The notes beneath the pieces were generated by a model. That model made no database searches. It was not told the origin of the DNA and worked only from the letters and a program-made list of their open reading frames with translations. DNA of 64,000 nt from Fictibacillus marinisediminis (lineage in GTDB: Bacteria; Bacillota; Bacilli; Bacillales; Fictibacillaceae), in NCBI RefSeq assembly GCF_023149135.1, contig NZ_JAIWJX010000002.1, forward strand, positions 2,976,001 through 3,040,000. Direction: 5' to 3'. A program made the translations under genes and the position numbers. This document shows positions 44,664-53,735 of the stretch, piece by piece (position 1 is the first letter of the stretch; every line of letters starts with the position of its first letter).

Positions 44664-45395
44664 TTATACCCCTCTCTTATCCGGATGCCAAATGATTTTA
44701 TGGAGCTGCATACTGACTTTGACATCTGACATGCGCTCTTCAAGTACTTTGTTTACAAGCTTTTCAGGCGGCATTGTTTCCCAGACCGGACTGAACAATA
44801 CCTGTCCTTGTTTGTGATGTTGATTGACTACAGATGCAGCAAGTTCAAAATCTTCATCACTGCCGATTACAAATTTAATTTCGTCCTGCAGCTCCAAATG
44901 ATCAAAATTCTCATGAACCATGCGATCCATCTCTCCAGAAGCCGGCAGTTTATAATCCATTACAAACCTTGCTTTGTTTTTAATTAATGGCTCGCTCTCC
45001 CTTAATAACTGAAACGCTTCAAGAGCAATAGCACCATTGGTCTCTATATGAATATCTTCAATTCTTTCAATTTCCGCCATCGCTTTTAAGAGCGCAGCCG
45101 ATTTTTCTCTGTGGATCAGCGGCTCCCCGCCCGTAAAGCAGATCCGTTTTGATGCAAAAGAATTGATTCTCTGAATGATTTCTTCAATCGTTGCCTCAAA
45201 TTCCGGCTTGGCTGGCGCATAGCTATAAGGAGTATCACACCATGTGCAGCGTAAGTTACAATGAAATACACGTACAAAAATGGTTGGAAAGCCTGCGGCC
45301 ATCCCTTCGCCTTCAATAGTCTCGAAGATCTCTACCATCGGGACTTTCCACTGGGAGTAGACATCAGAGGATGGCAAGTTAAAGTGATTCGTCAT
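44664..45395 (-). CDS. queE: 7-carboxy-7-deazaguanine synthase QueE
   Basis: Radical SAM enzyme ring-contracting carboxytetrahydropterin to CDG. 243 residues. The cluster motif is C46-x3-C50-x2-C53 ([15 protein letters not shown]), the SAM glycine motif is FTGGEPLIH near 98, and ETNGA near 128. The ATG follows AAGGGAGTGG and overlaps the end of queD by 17 bases, so the two are translationally linked. Middle gene of riboswitch-queD-queE-queC. Confidence 0.94.
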   Translation of the reverse strand: MTNHFNLPSSDVYSQWKVPMVEIFETIEGEGMAAGFPTIFVRVFHCNLRCTWCDTPYSYAPAKPEFEATIEEIIQRINSFASKRICFTGGEPLIHREKSAALLKAMAEIERIEDIHIETNGAIALEAFQLLRESEPLIKNKARFVMDYKLPASGEMDRMVHENFDHLELQDEIKFVIGSDEDFELAASVVNQHHKQGQVLFSPVWETMPPEKLVNKVLEERMSDVKVSMQLHKIIWHPDKRGV

Positions 45396-45861
45396 GTTCC
45401 ATCCACTCCCTTTTTAAGGTCGCATAGCTCGTGGGTGTTTCATATAAAACGATCTCTTCCAATCGAAATCCTTTATCTTTCCAATGATATTCCATTAATT
45501 TTTTATCAAACTCTTCCCAGATCCAAACGATCATATTTTCAGCCGTTGTGTTCATCGGCGGCAGCACTTCATTTAAATAACGATGATCAAGCCTGCTCTC
45601 GATCGCCTCTTTATAAATTTTCTTTATGTCCCCGAAATCCATTGAGATTCCTACAGGGTCAACGAATCCGCTAATCGTTAGCACCAGCTTATACGTATGC
45701 CCATGCAGGTTCTTGCATTTCCCTTCATAGCAGTGAAGGTGGTGGGCGGCGTCAAATGTAAATTCTTTCGTTACAGCAACCCGTTTATGATGATACTTCA
45801 GCCTGCTTCGCTCGATATCTTCATCTATTTTTTGAACCTTCTTTGGAATTTCAAACTCCAT
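45379..45861 (-). CDS. queD: 6-carboxytetrahydropterin synthase QueD
   Basis: Converts dihydroneopterin triphosphate to carboxytetrahydropterin, the first committed queuosine step. 160 residues of the T-fold family. Zinc histidines lie in FDAAHHLHCYEGKCKNLHGH (about 37-55) with the catalytic Cys49; the substrate Glu is in VLYETP near 144. The ATG at 45861 follows GAAGGATGG; the 48-codon upstream extension runs through the riboswitch and is rejected. First gene of queDEC. Confidence 0.93.
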   Translation of the reverse strand: MEFEIPKKVQKIDEDIERSRLKYHHKRVAVTKEFTFDAAHHLHCYEGKCKNLHGHTYKLVLTISGFVDPVGISMDFGDIKKIYKEAIESRLDHRYLNEVLPPMNTTAENMIVWIWEEFDKKLMEYHWKDKGFRLEEIVLYETPTSYATLKREWMEHDESL

Positions 45862-45896
45862 ATATTTCCATCCTTCCAAGAACATGGATAACCAAT

Positions 45897-46006
45897 AAAA
45901 AAATCCCCATACAAACAGACGTATCGGGAGAGAGTGAAAGATTTTATAAGTTTCCACGCTCCCTAGTTTTTTTTTTAGCGAGGGGTGGGAATTTCGAACC
46001 CTCATT
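45897..46006 (-). ncRNA. preQ1-I riboswitch with terminator, upstream of queDEC
   Basis: On minus: aptamer GAGGGTTCGAAATTCCCACC with CCTCGCT after it, then A10 and CTAGGG (plus 45961-46006), the class I preQ1 layout (GC stem, A-rich tail, CTA pseudoknot strand). It is followed by an intrinsic terminator (CCCGATAC / GTATGGGG, T7; plus 45897-45930). Binding of preQ1 should stop transcription of the queuosine genes. Confidence 0.9.
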
Positions 46007-46106
46007 CATTGACTGCCTTTTAAGAATAGCAAAAAAGTCAGAAAAACTAAAGCTTTCTGTTATACTGAATGTGGAAAAGCTTACATAAGAAAAGGAGATG
46101 CTGAAA

Positions 46107-46436
46107 ATGAAAGCAAGCAAATGGATTCTTGCCGGAGTCGCAGGCTTCGCAGCAGGATATGTAGCAGCAAAGCGAGCACCTCAGAACCTGACTCCTGAAA
46201 AAGCATTAAAACTGGTAAAGAGCCTGACCAAGGACGAATTTATGGTTACCGGTTCATGGATCAGCGTACAACCTGAGGAAGTAAAGCGCTTCGGGCTGCC
46301 GTTTACAGTATACAAAGGAGGCCTTTCCAGCACTCTCAACTCCACCCTCACTCAATTTGATTTCATGATTGATGCCAAAACCGGAACGCTCCTTGATATC
46401 TCTAAACACGGTGAAAAAACTAAAGTAATGGTATAG
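46107..46436 (+). CDS. ytzB: YtzB, small exported PepSY-type protein
   Basis: 109 residues: an N-terminal hydrophobic anchor or signal (about 6-20, WILAGVAGFAAGYVAA) then a single PepSY-like domain (LTPEKALKLVKSL ... FDFMIDAKTGTLLDIS). PepSY domains are associated with inhibition of secreted proteases, but no target is known here. The ATG at 46107 is chosen because AAAGGAG ends 9 bases before it; the ATG at 46098 is too close. It is divergent from the que operon. Confidence 0.82.
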   Translation: MKASKWILAGVAGFAAGYVAAKRAPQNLTPEKALKLVKSLTKDEFMVTGSWISVQPEEVKRFGLPFTVYKGGLSSTLNSTLTQFDFMIDAKTGTLLDISKHGEKTKVMV

Positions 46437-46440
46437 ACAC

Positions 46441-46474
46441 AAAAAAGCGCCGCAAACACTGCGGCGCCTTTTTT
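46441..46474. terminator. terminator after ytzB
   Basis: AAAAAAGCGCCGCA / TGCGGCGC then T6 on plus, with A6 on the left making it work on minus too; 5-base loop. Confidence 0.9.
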
Positions 46475-46499
46475 AGTTAGGCTTGGTTAAAAGCATATT

Positions 46500-46640
46500 G
46501 TTGAATTTCAATTAGATTGGGCATCGCATACTGATGCTTAAAAGAGACCCTCAAGTCTTTTTTCTCCAATAATAAGGGGTGATAGCTAGCGATGATAAGA
46601 GCCGGTTCAATCATACCCCACCAAAATCAAAATAGACGAA
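46500..46640 (-). repeat. intergenic repeat family B, copy 2
   Basis: Shares GGGGTATGATTGAACCG, GCTAGCT and TTAAGCATCAGTATG in the same order and orientation with the spacer at 30955-31060. A 45-codon frame (46477-46614, MIEPALIIASYH...) crosses it, but the shared DNA lies across this frame and the other copy has no such frame, so I treat it as non-coding. Confidence 0.55.
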
Positions 46641-46648
46641 CAGAGCTT

Positions 46649-47191
46649 TTAGTTGAAGTTTTTCATATGATTGTACAAGTTGTTTTTAATTTTAAATTTA
46701 GTTGTTAGGTACTGGCCTTTCTCCCAAATGGCAAGGAGGTATAGCGGTACAAGCAAGACAAGGGAAAGAAGCAGTATGATCACAACAAAATCCATCTTCG
46801 TGCCTACTTGATCCTCATGTGTTTTTTTGTACTGCTGCAGTTCTGGGCCGGCTTTTGCCACTTCCTGCTCTGTCAGCATCTTATTGTCTTTCGCATTGTA
46901 AAAGACAATATCTTTGTGCTTGAAGTAAAAAATGTTATCTCTAAGTGTCTTGTAGGAACCCATGCCTACGACGATCTCAGAAGTATCAAGCTTTGGATCA
47001 TTGTTCGGAACAGTCTTTATATCTGTAATCTCAATACTGCCCTTCTTGTAATCGTAGTGCTTTTCTTTCAGGCCTTTTTCAATGGCTGCTTTCATTTCAT
47101 TGTCTGCTGTCGCTCCAGCTGCAGAAGCGATCGAGGCAAAGGAAAAAACAAGAGTAAAAACGGATAATAGTGCAATAATCTTCCTTTTCAT
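46649..47191 (-). CDS. hypothetical exported, C-terminally membrane-anchored protein
   Basis: 180 residues. A clear signal peptide (MKRKIIALLSVFTLVFSFAS, cleavage likely after ASA near residue 25), an extracytoplasmic domain of about 110 residues rich in Lys and Asp, then a single membrane segment (about 137-160, VVIILLLSLVLLVPLYLLAIW) and a basic cytoplasmic tail. I do not recognise the family. The ATG at 47191 follows CAAGGAGGA; the 47 upstream codons have no ribosome site and would bury the signal peptide. The spacer to ytnP (121 bases) holds short ATTCTA direct repeats. Confidence 0.8.
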   Translation of the reverse strand: MKRKIIALLSVFTLVFSFASIASAAGATADNEMKAAIEKGLKEKHYDYKKGSIEITDIKTVPNNDPKLDTSEIVVGMGSYKTLRDNIFYFKHKDIVFYNAKDNKMLTEQEVAKAGPELQQYKKTHEDQVGTKMDFVVIILLLSLVLLVPLYLLAIWEKGQYLTTKFKIKNNLYNHMKNFN

Positions 47192-47312
47192 TATAATCCT
47201 CCTTGCTTTCAGTACAATTCCAATTCTAATTCTAATCTCTTCCATCATATCATATTTTTCCTTTTTATTTACCCACTTGAATTTGGAAATAATGTGACGG
47301 ATTTTTGACAAC

Positions 47313-48146
47313 CTAATCCTTTGGGCGAGCAATGCCCTCGATCATCTTTCCTTGGTCATCCCACTTGACTGCTCTGTATACCGCATCATGGTAAAAAAAG
47401 TACCACGTATCTGGCTTGATCCATTTTTGTTTTTCATAAATCGAAGTCATCGGATAATCATCATAAGCAAGCACCCAAAGCGGATTTTTATGCGCATGGG
47501 TCGGCATGATATCACCCAGATGATAGAGCACGGTTCCTTCTGTCTGTATTTCAATAATGCTGTGGCCGTCACTATGGCCTCCGGTATGAATCATCCTGAT
47601 TCCAGGCAAAGGCTCAAAGGATTCATTAAACGTTGTCACCTGATGCTCGATCGGCCTCCAATTTTCTTCCCAATATGTATTTCTTGAACGGATATTCGGA
47701 TCCTTCAGTTCCTTCCATTCGGTTTCAGAGGTATAGATGACAGCGTTTTCGAAAACGGGCTTTAGTTCGCCGTCTGCCATTTTCGTCAATCCGGAGGCAT
47801 GATCAAAGTGCATGTGTGTCATCAAAACAATATCAATATCCCCCGCTGACATGCCCAAAGCTTCAAGACTTTCTTCAATCACTGATTCTTCATGAACGCC
47901 ATAGTTCCGCTTTTGTTTGTCACTTAACTTCCCGCTGCCTATTCCTGATTCAATGAGAATATTCTTTCCGAATCCCTGCAGCAAAATCGGTTCTGTTCGT
48001 AATTCAATCTGATTCAGCTCATTCACAGCATACTTTTTACTCCATAGCGGTTTTGGAACCACTCCAAACATGGCTCCCCCATCCATATGGGTTACTCCGC
48101 CATCCAGCCAAGTTAACGTTAACTTGCCTACCTTCCACTGATCCAT
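47313..48146 (-). CDS. ytnP: YtnP, metallo-beta-lactamase-fold lactonase
   Basis: Metal-dependent hydrolase of 277 residues with the lactonase motif [10 protein letters not shown] (HxHxDH, about 111-120) and the later ligands in TGGHSDGHS (His, about 189) and [12 protein letters not shown] (Asp/His, about 209). B. subtilis YtnP degrades acyl-homoserine lactones and counters a streptomycete signal; a quorum-quenching role is inferred from that. No signal peptide. The ATG follows AAAGGAGAG. Confidence 0.9.
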   Translation of the reverse strand: MDQWKVGKLTLTWLDGGVTHMDGGAMFGVVPKPLWSKKYAVNELNQIELRTEPILLQGFGKNILIESGIGSGKLSDKQKRNYGVHEESVIEESLEALGMSAGDIDIVLMTHMHFDHASGLTKMADGELKPVFENAVIYTSETEWKELKDPNIRSRNTYWEENWRPIEHQVTTFNESFEPLPGIRMIHTGGHSDGHSIIEIQTEGTVLYHLGDIMPTHAHKNPLWVLAYDDYPMTSIYEKQKWIKPDTWYFFYHDAVYRAVKWDDQGKMIEGIARPKD

Positions 48147-48238
48147 TGTGAGACTCTCCTTTGCAACATTAAAAATAATCTGAATTCAGTGTACCATACT
48201 TTTTTTAATGCAAGCTACCTGCTGAATGTCTGGAACAT

Positions 48239-48265
48239 AAAAAAACCCGGGAGTTATCCCGGGTT
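48239..48265 (-). terminator. intrinsic terminator after trmB
   Basis: AACCCGGGA / TCCCGGGTT, 4-base loop, T7 on minus; it abuts the trmB stop. Confidence 0.9.
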
Positions 48266-48911
48266 ACTTTTTTGAACGGAATTGCGCTTCAGTCCGATAG
48301 ATCCTGAAGCCTTTGGAAGAAAATTTCTCTTCGTATTCCGTCATGATATTGCCTTCATAATCACTTTTATGCAAATCAAGCCAGACTTGTTTTAGAATCA
48401 TGCCATATTTTGAGAAACTGTGGAGAGAATACTCAAATAATCCTTGGTTATCGGTTTTAAAATGAATTTCCCCCTCGTCTTTAAGGATGGTTTCGAAAAT
48501 GGAAAGAAACGATTCGTACGTTAGACGGCGCTTTTCATGCTTGTTTTTCGGCCAGGGATCCGAAAAGTTAAGATATACTCTGTCCACTTCACCCGGCTTA
48601 AAAAAATCAGTCAGCTTTTGGGCATTTTCTCTGATCAGTTTAACGTTGTCGATCTCTTCCGTAACAATTTTTTCCAATCCAGAGACAATGATGCTATCGT
48701 AAATTTCCATGCCGATATAGTTGATATCCGGATGAGCCTTTCCCATTCCTGTAACAAAACTTCCTTTACCCGTTCCTACTTCAATATGAATCGGATGATC
48801 GTTCCCAAAATAATCGTGCCATTTGCCTTTTAAATCAGCAGGATTCGGGGCAACAACCTCTGGATACTCATTTAGCTTTTCTTTTGCCCATGGTTTAAAA
48901 CGCTGACGCAT
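48264..48911 (-). CDS. trmB: tRNA (guanine-N7-)-methyltransferase
   Basis: SAM-dependent enzyme making m7G46 in tRNA; 215 residues. Rossmann SAM site [14 protein letters not shown] (about 44-57), [10 protein letters not shown] (about 66), [18 protein letters not shown] (about 113-130), and [11 protein letters not shown] (about 154). The ATG at 48911 follows AAAGGGAGA and gives the usual MRxRxKPWA start; an ATG 8 codons upstream lacks a ribosome site. Confidence 0.95.
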   Translation of the reverse strand: MRQRFKPWAKEKLNEYPEVVAPNPADLKGKWHDYFGNDHPIHIEVGTGKGSFVTGMGKAHPDINYIGMEIYDSIIVSGLEKIVTEEIDNVKLIRENAQKLTDFFKPGEVDRVYLNFSDPWPKNKHEKRRLTYESFLSIFETILKDEGEIHFKTDNQGLFEYSLHSFSKYGMILKQVWLDLHKSDYEGNIMTEYEEKFSSKGFRIYRTEAQFRSKK

Positions 48912-48979
48912 ACTGATCTCCCTTTCTAACATCAAATACCATTTAACACCTTCGACATTTTAACATGAAACGCTGTTCA

Positions 48980-49040
48980 GAAAAAGGCTTCAATAAAGCC
49001 TGCGTTCAAAAAAAAGAATCCGCAGCTTTACGTCGCGGAT
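48980..49040 (-). terminator. tandem terminator-like hairpins upstream of trmB
   Basis: Two minus-strand hairpins: ATCCGC / GCGGAT with an 11-base loop then T8, and AGGCTT / AAGCCT with a 5-base loop then T5. They would stop transcripts coming from ytmP, whose stop is 400 bases upstream. Confidence 0.5.
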
Positions 49041-49112
49041 AAATTCTTCCGTATTCCATACCCTATGATTACTGAATTTCATCAACAGTTTAAAAGAAGG
49101 ACGTGAAGATAT

Positions 49113-49397
49113 ATGCCGCTTGATTATACCCATCAACTGACACTGTTAAGAGACATTCTTCAAGATCATCACACCGATTGCAAGGGCACGCCTCAGGAAT
49201 GCGCCCAACTGGAACGCCTGGCTACCCGGCTGATGCAGCATGGGAGTTTAAATAATGAAATCAAGGATGTCTTGGGTCTCATTAACACGTACAGTCACGA
49301 TGGTTCAACTCATGAGAACCTTGAAGAACATATAACAAATCATAAGCCCCATATCGAAAATTGGCTGAATACCATTCAACCCATTCAAATTTCATAG
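49113..49397 (+). CDS. ytzH: YtzH-like small protein
   Basis: 94 residues, soluble, helical, with Cys in HTDCKGTPQECAQLERL (about 20-36). It matches the YtzH-like family, which sits beside trmB in bacilli; function unknown. It is the only plus-strand gene between trmB and ytmP, and the ribosome site (GAAGGACGTGAAG) is adequate. Confidence 0.8.
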   Translation: MPLDYTHQLTLLRDILQDHHTDCKGTPQECAQLERLATRLMQHGSLNNEIKDVLGLINTYSHDGSTHENLEEHITNHKPHIENWLNTIQPIQIS

Positions 49398-49445
49398 CAA
49401 ATTAACAGGGATTACCCGGGCAATAAATGGAAATTGTCGATTTTT

Positions 49446-50240
49446 TTAATTTATATAATAGCTTTCCTGCAAGACTTGCTTTAAAAAATTGTACCAGTAT
49501 TCTTTTTCAGCTTCCTGTTTTCTCTCACTGTGCCAAAATACCGACAAAATGGTTTGTGCGATAATATACCAATGCATTCTCCGCTGAAGGTCCACCGTTA
49601 GTTCGACTCCATACGTGGACAGCCATTTAGACCAATTTTCACGAGGAATATACCAGTATAGAAGCATACCAAGATCAAGTGCGGGATCAGCAATCATCGC
49701 ACCATCCCAGTCTATAAGATATAACTCGTTGGTTTCGCTCAGCAGCCAGTTATTATGATTAACGTCACAATGGCAGACGACTTTATCGTCATGCTGGATG
49801 ACGTTTTTTTGCAATTTTAAATAACGGACAGCCTCCTTTATTTTTGGAGGACATACCTGTTCAGCCTGGATTTTCGTTTCAATATCATCAATAATCAGAT
49901 CAGGAGTGAGCGGCTGTTTACCCAAGCGTTTTAACATATCAAGAAGTTCAGAAGACTTATGTATTCTGCCTAAAAGTCTCCCTATGCCATCATTCAGCAT
50001 TTCAGATGCTTTTAATTCCCTTCCGTTCAGCCACTTTTGTGCCGTAATTACATCTCCGTTGCCCAATCTTTTTGTCCATAATAATTTCGGAACAATTCCT
50101 TCCGCAGAAAGTACCGCGAGAAAAGGTGACGAATTGCGCTTTAGAAAAAGAGTCTGATCTTCATATTTAGCTTGATATGCTTCTCCTGTTGCCCCACCAG
50201 CCGGCATAATCTGCCAGCCCTTGCCTAGTATGTGTTCCAA
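49446..50240 (-). CDS. ytmP: YtmP, aminoglycoside phosphotransferase-fold kinase
   Basis: Choline/aminoglycoside kinase-fold protein of 264 residues. N-lobe GGATGEAYQAKYEDQTLFLKR holds the nucleotide lysine near 36; the catalytic loop is CHCDVNHNNWLL (about 161-172) and the metal aspartate motif LIDWDGAMIADPALDLG (about 181). The substrate is unknown. The start is taken as TTG at 50240, six bases after AAGGTG, because this gives the family N-terminus (EHILGKGW); an ATG 7 codons upstream has no ribosome site. Confidence 0.85.
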   Translation of the reverse strand: MEHILGKGWQIMPAGGATGEAYQAKYEDQTLFLKRNSSPFLAVLSAEGIVPKLLWTKRLGNGDVITAQKWLNGRELKASEMLNDGIGRLLGRIHKSSELLDMLKRLGKQPLTPDLIIDDIETKIQAEQVCPPKIKEAVRYLKLQKNVIQHDDKVVCHCDVNHNNWLLSETNELYLIDWDGAMIADPALDLGMLLYWYIPRENWSKWLSTYGVELTVDLQRRMHWYIIAQTILSVFWHSERKQEAEKEYWYNFLKQVLQESYYIN

Positions 50241-50382
50241 AACGTTCACCTTCAATCTCATGCGGAAAATTATTATGTCCTCTTTTATATCGGCTAACTT
50301 ACACTTTGTTTAAAATTTAAAACCTCTACGAATACATTATTTTAACACAGCCTGAAGAAAAATCGTACATATTTATGTTTCG

Positions 50383-52617
50383 TTAAAATTTTTCGCTATA
50401 CTGAACGGCCATTGTAAATCCAAGTGGCGGAATGATGAGCGTCTCGTCATCTGTTTTATACAGCCCATCCTCTTTCACTTCCATTGCCTCTGCCGTAACT
50501 GTCCATTGGCCTGGAAACGGCAGCTGGTAAACCTTCTCGATCTGATGGCCGTTGTATAAAAGGATAATATGTCTCCATGAATCCAGCTCGCCTATGTTTT
50601 TGATCATGTACCCGAACAATCCATCAGGCAGGTATTGAAGAAGAGATAAGCAGTCGGCAATTATCTCAGGTTCATCGATTCGGAAGGCGGGATGCTTCTT
50701 TCTAATTTGAATGAGTTCAGCCACATATTGTACGTCTGCTTCATATTTTGCTTTCCGTTCCCAATCAAGCCTGTTGATAATATCACCCGATTTATAGCTG
50801 TTGCCGTCTCCTTGTTTTGTCCTGAAAAATTCTTGGCCGGCATGAATGAATGGAACTCCCTGTGAAAAGATAGCGAGTGCTGTACCGAGCAAATGCCGTT
50901 TTCGCAGGACTGTCTCTTCTTCATAGGGATGCAGCGCACGAAGCCGGTCCCATAACGTGTGGTTATCATGGCATTCAATATAATTAATGCTTTGGCCCGG
51001 TGTTATGAACAATCCGTGCTCTCCCGAATTTCCCGATGCATTTTCATACATCCCTGCAATTTGGGAAGCGTCCCCATTAATAAATCCTTCAAGTGCGTCA
51101 TGAAAGATATTCCCTTTAACATGGTCACGGAAACGATCATTAAAGAATGAGATTCCCGGCATCTTATCTGCAGAATCAATACATGCCTTTTGGTCTTCAT
51201 CCAGCCACGTATTCATCTTCCAGCCTTCTCCTAAAATAAATACAGCAGGATTTACTTCCGAAAGTTCCCTGTAAATTTCGTTCATCGTTTTGATATCATG
51301 AATACCCATTAAATCAAATCGGAAACCATCTACTTTATATTCTTTCGTCCAAAACATCACTGAATCCATCATGAATTTCCTCATCATATATCGTTCTGAG
51401 GCTGTATCATTTCCTACGCCTGTTCCATTGACAGGGTTCCCCCCATAATCAAACCTAAAGTAATAGCCAGGCACAATCTTTTCAAAATCAGATGTCTCCC
51501 TGATAAAAACATGATTATAAACAACATCCATAATGACACGAAGACCATTTACGTGCATAGATGAAATCAGTGCTTTAAATTCCTTGATTCTTGAAATCGG
51601 ATCTGCGGGATCGGTCGCATAAGAGCCTTCAGGAACATTGAAATGCAGTGGATCATAACCCCAGTTGTACTCCGTATCTGCCTTTGTTTCATCAATACTG
51701 CCGTAATCATTGACGGGCAAAAGCTGGACATGCGTAACACCCAGCTTTTTCAAGTGATCGATTCCTGTAACTGAATGGCCAGGACCTGCAGTGCCTGTTT
51801 CTGTAAACGCAAGGAATTTACCTTTATGCTGCATGCCGCTTAACGGATGAATGGAAAAATCCCTGACATGGACTTCATATATGATACTGTCCGTCTTTTT
51901 GATGGGAGGAGGGGAAAGAGCAGTATCCCAGCCCTCAGGATCAGTCTTGCTTAAGTCGATCACAACTCCCCTTTTTCCATTGATCGTTACGGCTTTCGCA
52001 TAGGGGTCCACAGCTTCATTAACCGCATGATTTACTCTGACAAGGTAACAATATTCATTTAAATGGCAATCACCTGCTACCTCCGTTTCCCATACCCCTC
52101 TATCTCCCAATCTCATCGGGTGTTCAAAGGCTGTACTTACACTTGTAAACAGCTTCAGCCGTACAGAAGAAGCTGTCGGCGCCCAAACTTTAAAAATGGT
52201 TTTTTCAGAGGTATACAAAGTGCCAAGATCACTTTTTTCATACGCGAAGACTTCATCAAACTCTTTTGTTCTTACAACCGCCCCCGTCTTTAACGGGATC
52301 CTTCCTCCGTTAGGGCACACAACCCAATAATCCCGGTGGATAGGAATTTTCTGATCAAGCACCATATGAAAAAGCAGCCGGTCCTCCAACCGCTGTTCAG
52401 AAATCTTTTTTAATGGGTAAACCCTTTCAAGGTCCGTCACGTAAAAATAGGCCTCCCTCGGCACTTCGGTAAAAATGACGAGTGTGACCATTGTAAATGT
52501 ATCAAGATAAGCTTCGATCTGTTCTGCTTCCACAACACATTTATGATTGTTTAAAATGCCGATCCACCCCCTAAATAACCCATGCTTTCCGAGAATCCTG
52601 CAGTATTCACCGTTCAA
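50383..52617 (-). CDS. amyX: type I pullulanase (AmyX-like)
   Basis: Cytosolic debranching enzyme cleaving alpha-1,6 bonds of pullulan and glycogen-like glucans. Up to 744 residues: N-terminal beta domains, CBM48 around FKVWAPTASSVRLKLF (about 143), the type I signature YNWGYDP (about 320), catalytic Asp in FRFDLMG (about 442), Glu in ILGEGW (about 471), and Asp in ECHDNHTLWD (about 555). No signal peptide, so intracellular. The true start is uncertain: the frame opens with TTG at 52617 without a ribosome site; AGGGGGTGG at about 52564-52572 would suit an ATT at 52557; GTG codons near 52530 align best with B. subtilis AmyX. Confidence 0.9.
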   Translation of the reverse strand: MNGEYCRILGKHGLFRGWIGILNNHKCVVEAEQIEAYLDTFTMVTLVIFTEVPREAYFYVTDLERVYPLKKISEQRLEDRLLFHMVLDQKIPIHRDYWVVCPNGGRIPLKTGAVVRTKEFDEVFAYEKSDLGTLYTSEKTIFKVWAPTASSVRLKLFTSVSTAFEHPMRLGDRGVWETEVAGDCHLNEYCYLVRVNHAVNEAVDPYAKAVTINGKRGVVIDLSKTDPEGWDTALSPPPIKKTDSIIYEVHVRDFSIHPLSGMQHKGKFLAFTETGTAGPGHSVTGIDHLKKLGVTHVQLLPVNDYGSIDETKADTEYNWGYDPLHFNVPEGSYATDPADPISRIKEFKALISSMHVNGLRVIMDVVYNHVFIRETSDFEKIVPGYYFRFDYGGNPVNGTGVGNDTASERYMMRKFMMDSVMFWTKEYKVDGFRFDLMGIHDIKTMNEIYRELSEVNPAVFILGEGWKMNTWLDEDQKACIDSADKMPGISFFNDRFRDHVKGNIFHDALEGFINGDASQIAGMYENASGNSGEHGLFITPGQSINYIECHDNHTLWDRLRALHPYEEETVLRKRHLLGTALAIFSQGVPFIHAGQEFFRTKQGDGNSYKSGDIINRLDWERKAKYEADVQYVAELIQIRKKHPAFRIDEPEIIADCLSLLQYLPDGLFGYMIKNIGELDSWRHIILLYNGHQIEKVYQLPFPGQWTVTAEAMEVKEDGLYKTDDETLIIPPLGFTMAVQYSEKF

Positions 52618-52745
52618 TACAGTCTATGTATAACAGGCTCGTCGGGTTTTTTGTCTAAAAAAAGAGCCTATCAGACGATACACTCTTCTTATTTTATCCA
52701 AATGATAGAAAAACAGAATTCACTTTGCTCAACTTTCCCGCGAAA

Positions 52746-53687
52746 TTAAACTTTTATAGACAGTGCAGAGGGAATAACGTAACATTCAACAGGTGTTGTG
52801 CCGAGCAATTCTCCATCCGCCTGAACCGTTAACGGCACTTTACTTGCTATGGAGATCCGTCTTCCTTCGAGAATGGTTACACCATCCAGCTCCTTATGGT
52901 TACCCGAGAATACGGTAACAAAGAGAAATAGCAGCTTTAATGGGTGCAAGCCGTGGACGATACACAGCTCAAGCAGGCCATCATCAGGCCTTGCAGAAGG
53001 GCATATTTTCATTCCTCCCCCATAATAGGGCATATTGCCGGCAGCAATCAGCCAAACCGATGAAAACTGGTGCTCGCAGCCATCCACAGTAACGGCAGCA
53101 TCGACCGGTTTATAGGAAAAAAGAAGACGGAACATGCTTACGGTATAGGCAAAGTTTCCTGCACCGAAGCGCTGGAACCATTTCTTGTACCATGATCGAT
53201 TGGTCAGCTTGGTCACTTCCCCGTCAAACCCGATTCCGGCTGTACTCACAAATAATTCTTTTCGTCTTTTATTGCCTGGAAAGCTGAGAACTCCAGCGTC
53301 GATGATTTTATTAGGGTTCCGTTTATTTAAAAGGCGTCTTTTTAAAATATAAGCCAGACTCTTTTTCTTATTGAACCCCAATCCCCGAATAATGTCATTG
53401 CCAGATCCGCCTGGGAGAAAGCCGACAGGTACTTCAGGCATATCCTTCAGTCCGTTGATTACTTCATGGATGGTCCCATCCCCGCCTACGGTAATGATAG
53501 CTTCGATCTGATCCCGATTGATGTAAGAGATCTTTTTGGCAATTTCAAGCGCATGACCCTCACTCTCCGTATAGTAGGAGCGGTAAGGAACATCCTCGGC
53601 CGAAAGAATCTCTTTTACGGCCTTCCAGGTTTTTTGAGCCTTTTTATTGTTTGCATGAATAATAAATAAATAGAGTTTCATTTGCAT
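52746..53687 (-). CDS. ytlR: diacylglycerol/lipid kinase family protein YtlR
   Basis: Lipid kinase of the DAGK catalytic family, 313 residues, membrane-associated but without membrane spans. The nucleotide motif GGDGTIHEVINGL is at about residues 67-79, PGGSGNDIIRGLG at about 92-104, and a C-terminal beta domain contains ADGELLG near 293. The lipid substrate is unknown; DgkB-type diacylglycerol kinases share the motifs. The ATG is preceded by AAAGGATAAGG. Confidence 0.85.
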   Translation of the reverse strand: MQMKLYLFIIHANNKKAQKTWKAVKEILSAEDVPYRSYYTESEGHALEIAKKISYINRDQIEAIITVGGDGTIHEVINGLKDMPEVPVGFLPGGSGNDIIRGLGFNKKKSLAYILKRRLLNKRNPNKIIDAGVLSFPGNKRRKELFVSTAGIGFDGEVTKLTNRSWYKKWFQRFGAGNFAYTVSMFRLLFSYKPVDAAVTVDGCEHQFSSVWLIAAGNMPYYGGGMKICPSARPDDGLLELCIVHGLHPLKLLFLFVTVFSGNHKELDGVTILEGRRISIASKVPLTVQADGELLGTTPVECYVIPSALSIKV

Positions 53688-53735
53688 TCCTTATCCTTTA
53701 AACATGAATAAGATAGAATTCGACATAGACCGTCA

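Noticed and set aside
45862..46005. A 48-codon N-terminal extension of QueD
   Set aside because: It is translated from the preQ1 riboswitch and its terminator; the internal ATG has a good ribosome site.
46477..46614. A 45-codon minus-strand frame with GGTGGGG close to its ATG, ending just before a terminator
   Set aside because: It spans repeat family B; the other copy has no such frame and the spacing to the ATG is too short. A faint PNLIEIQ similarity to the RpoB N-terminus is probably chance.
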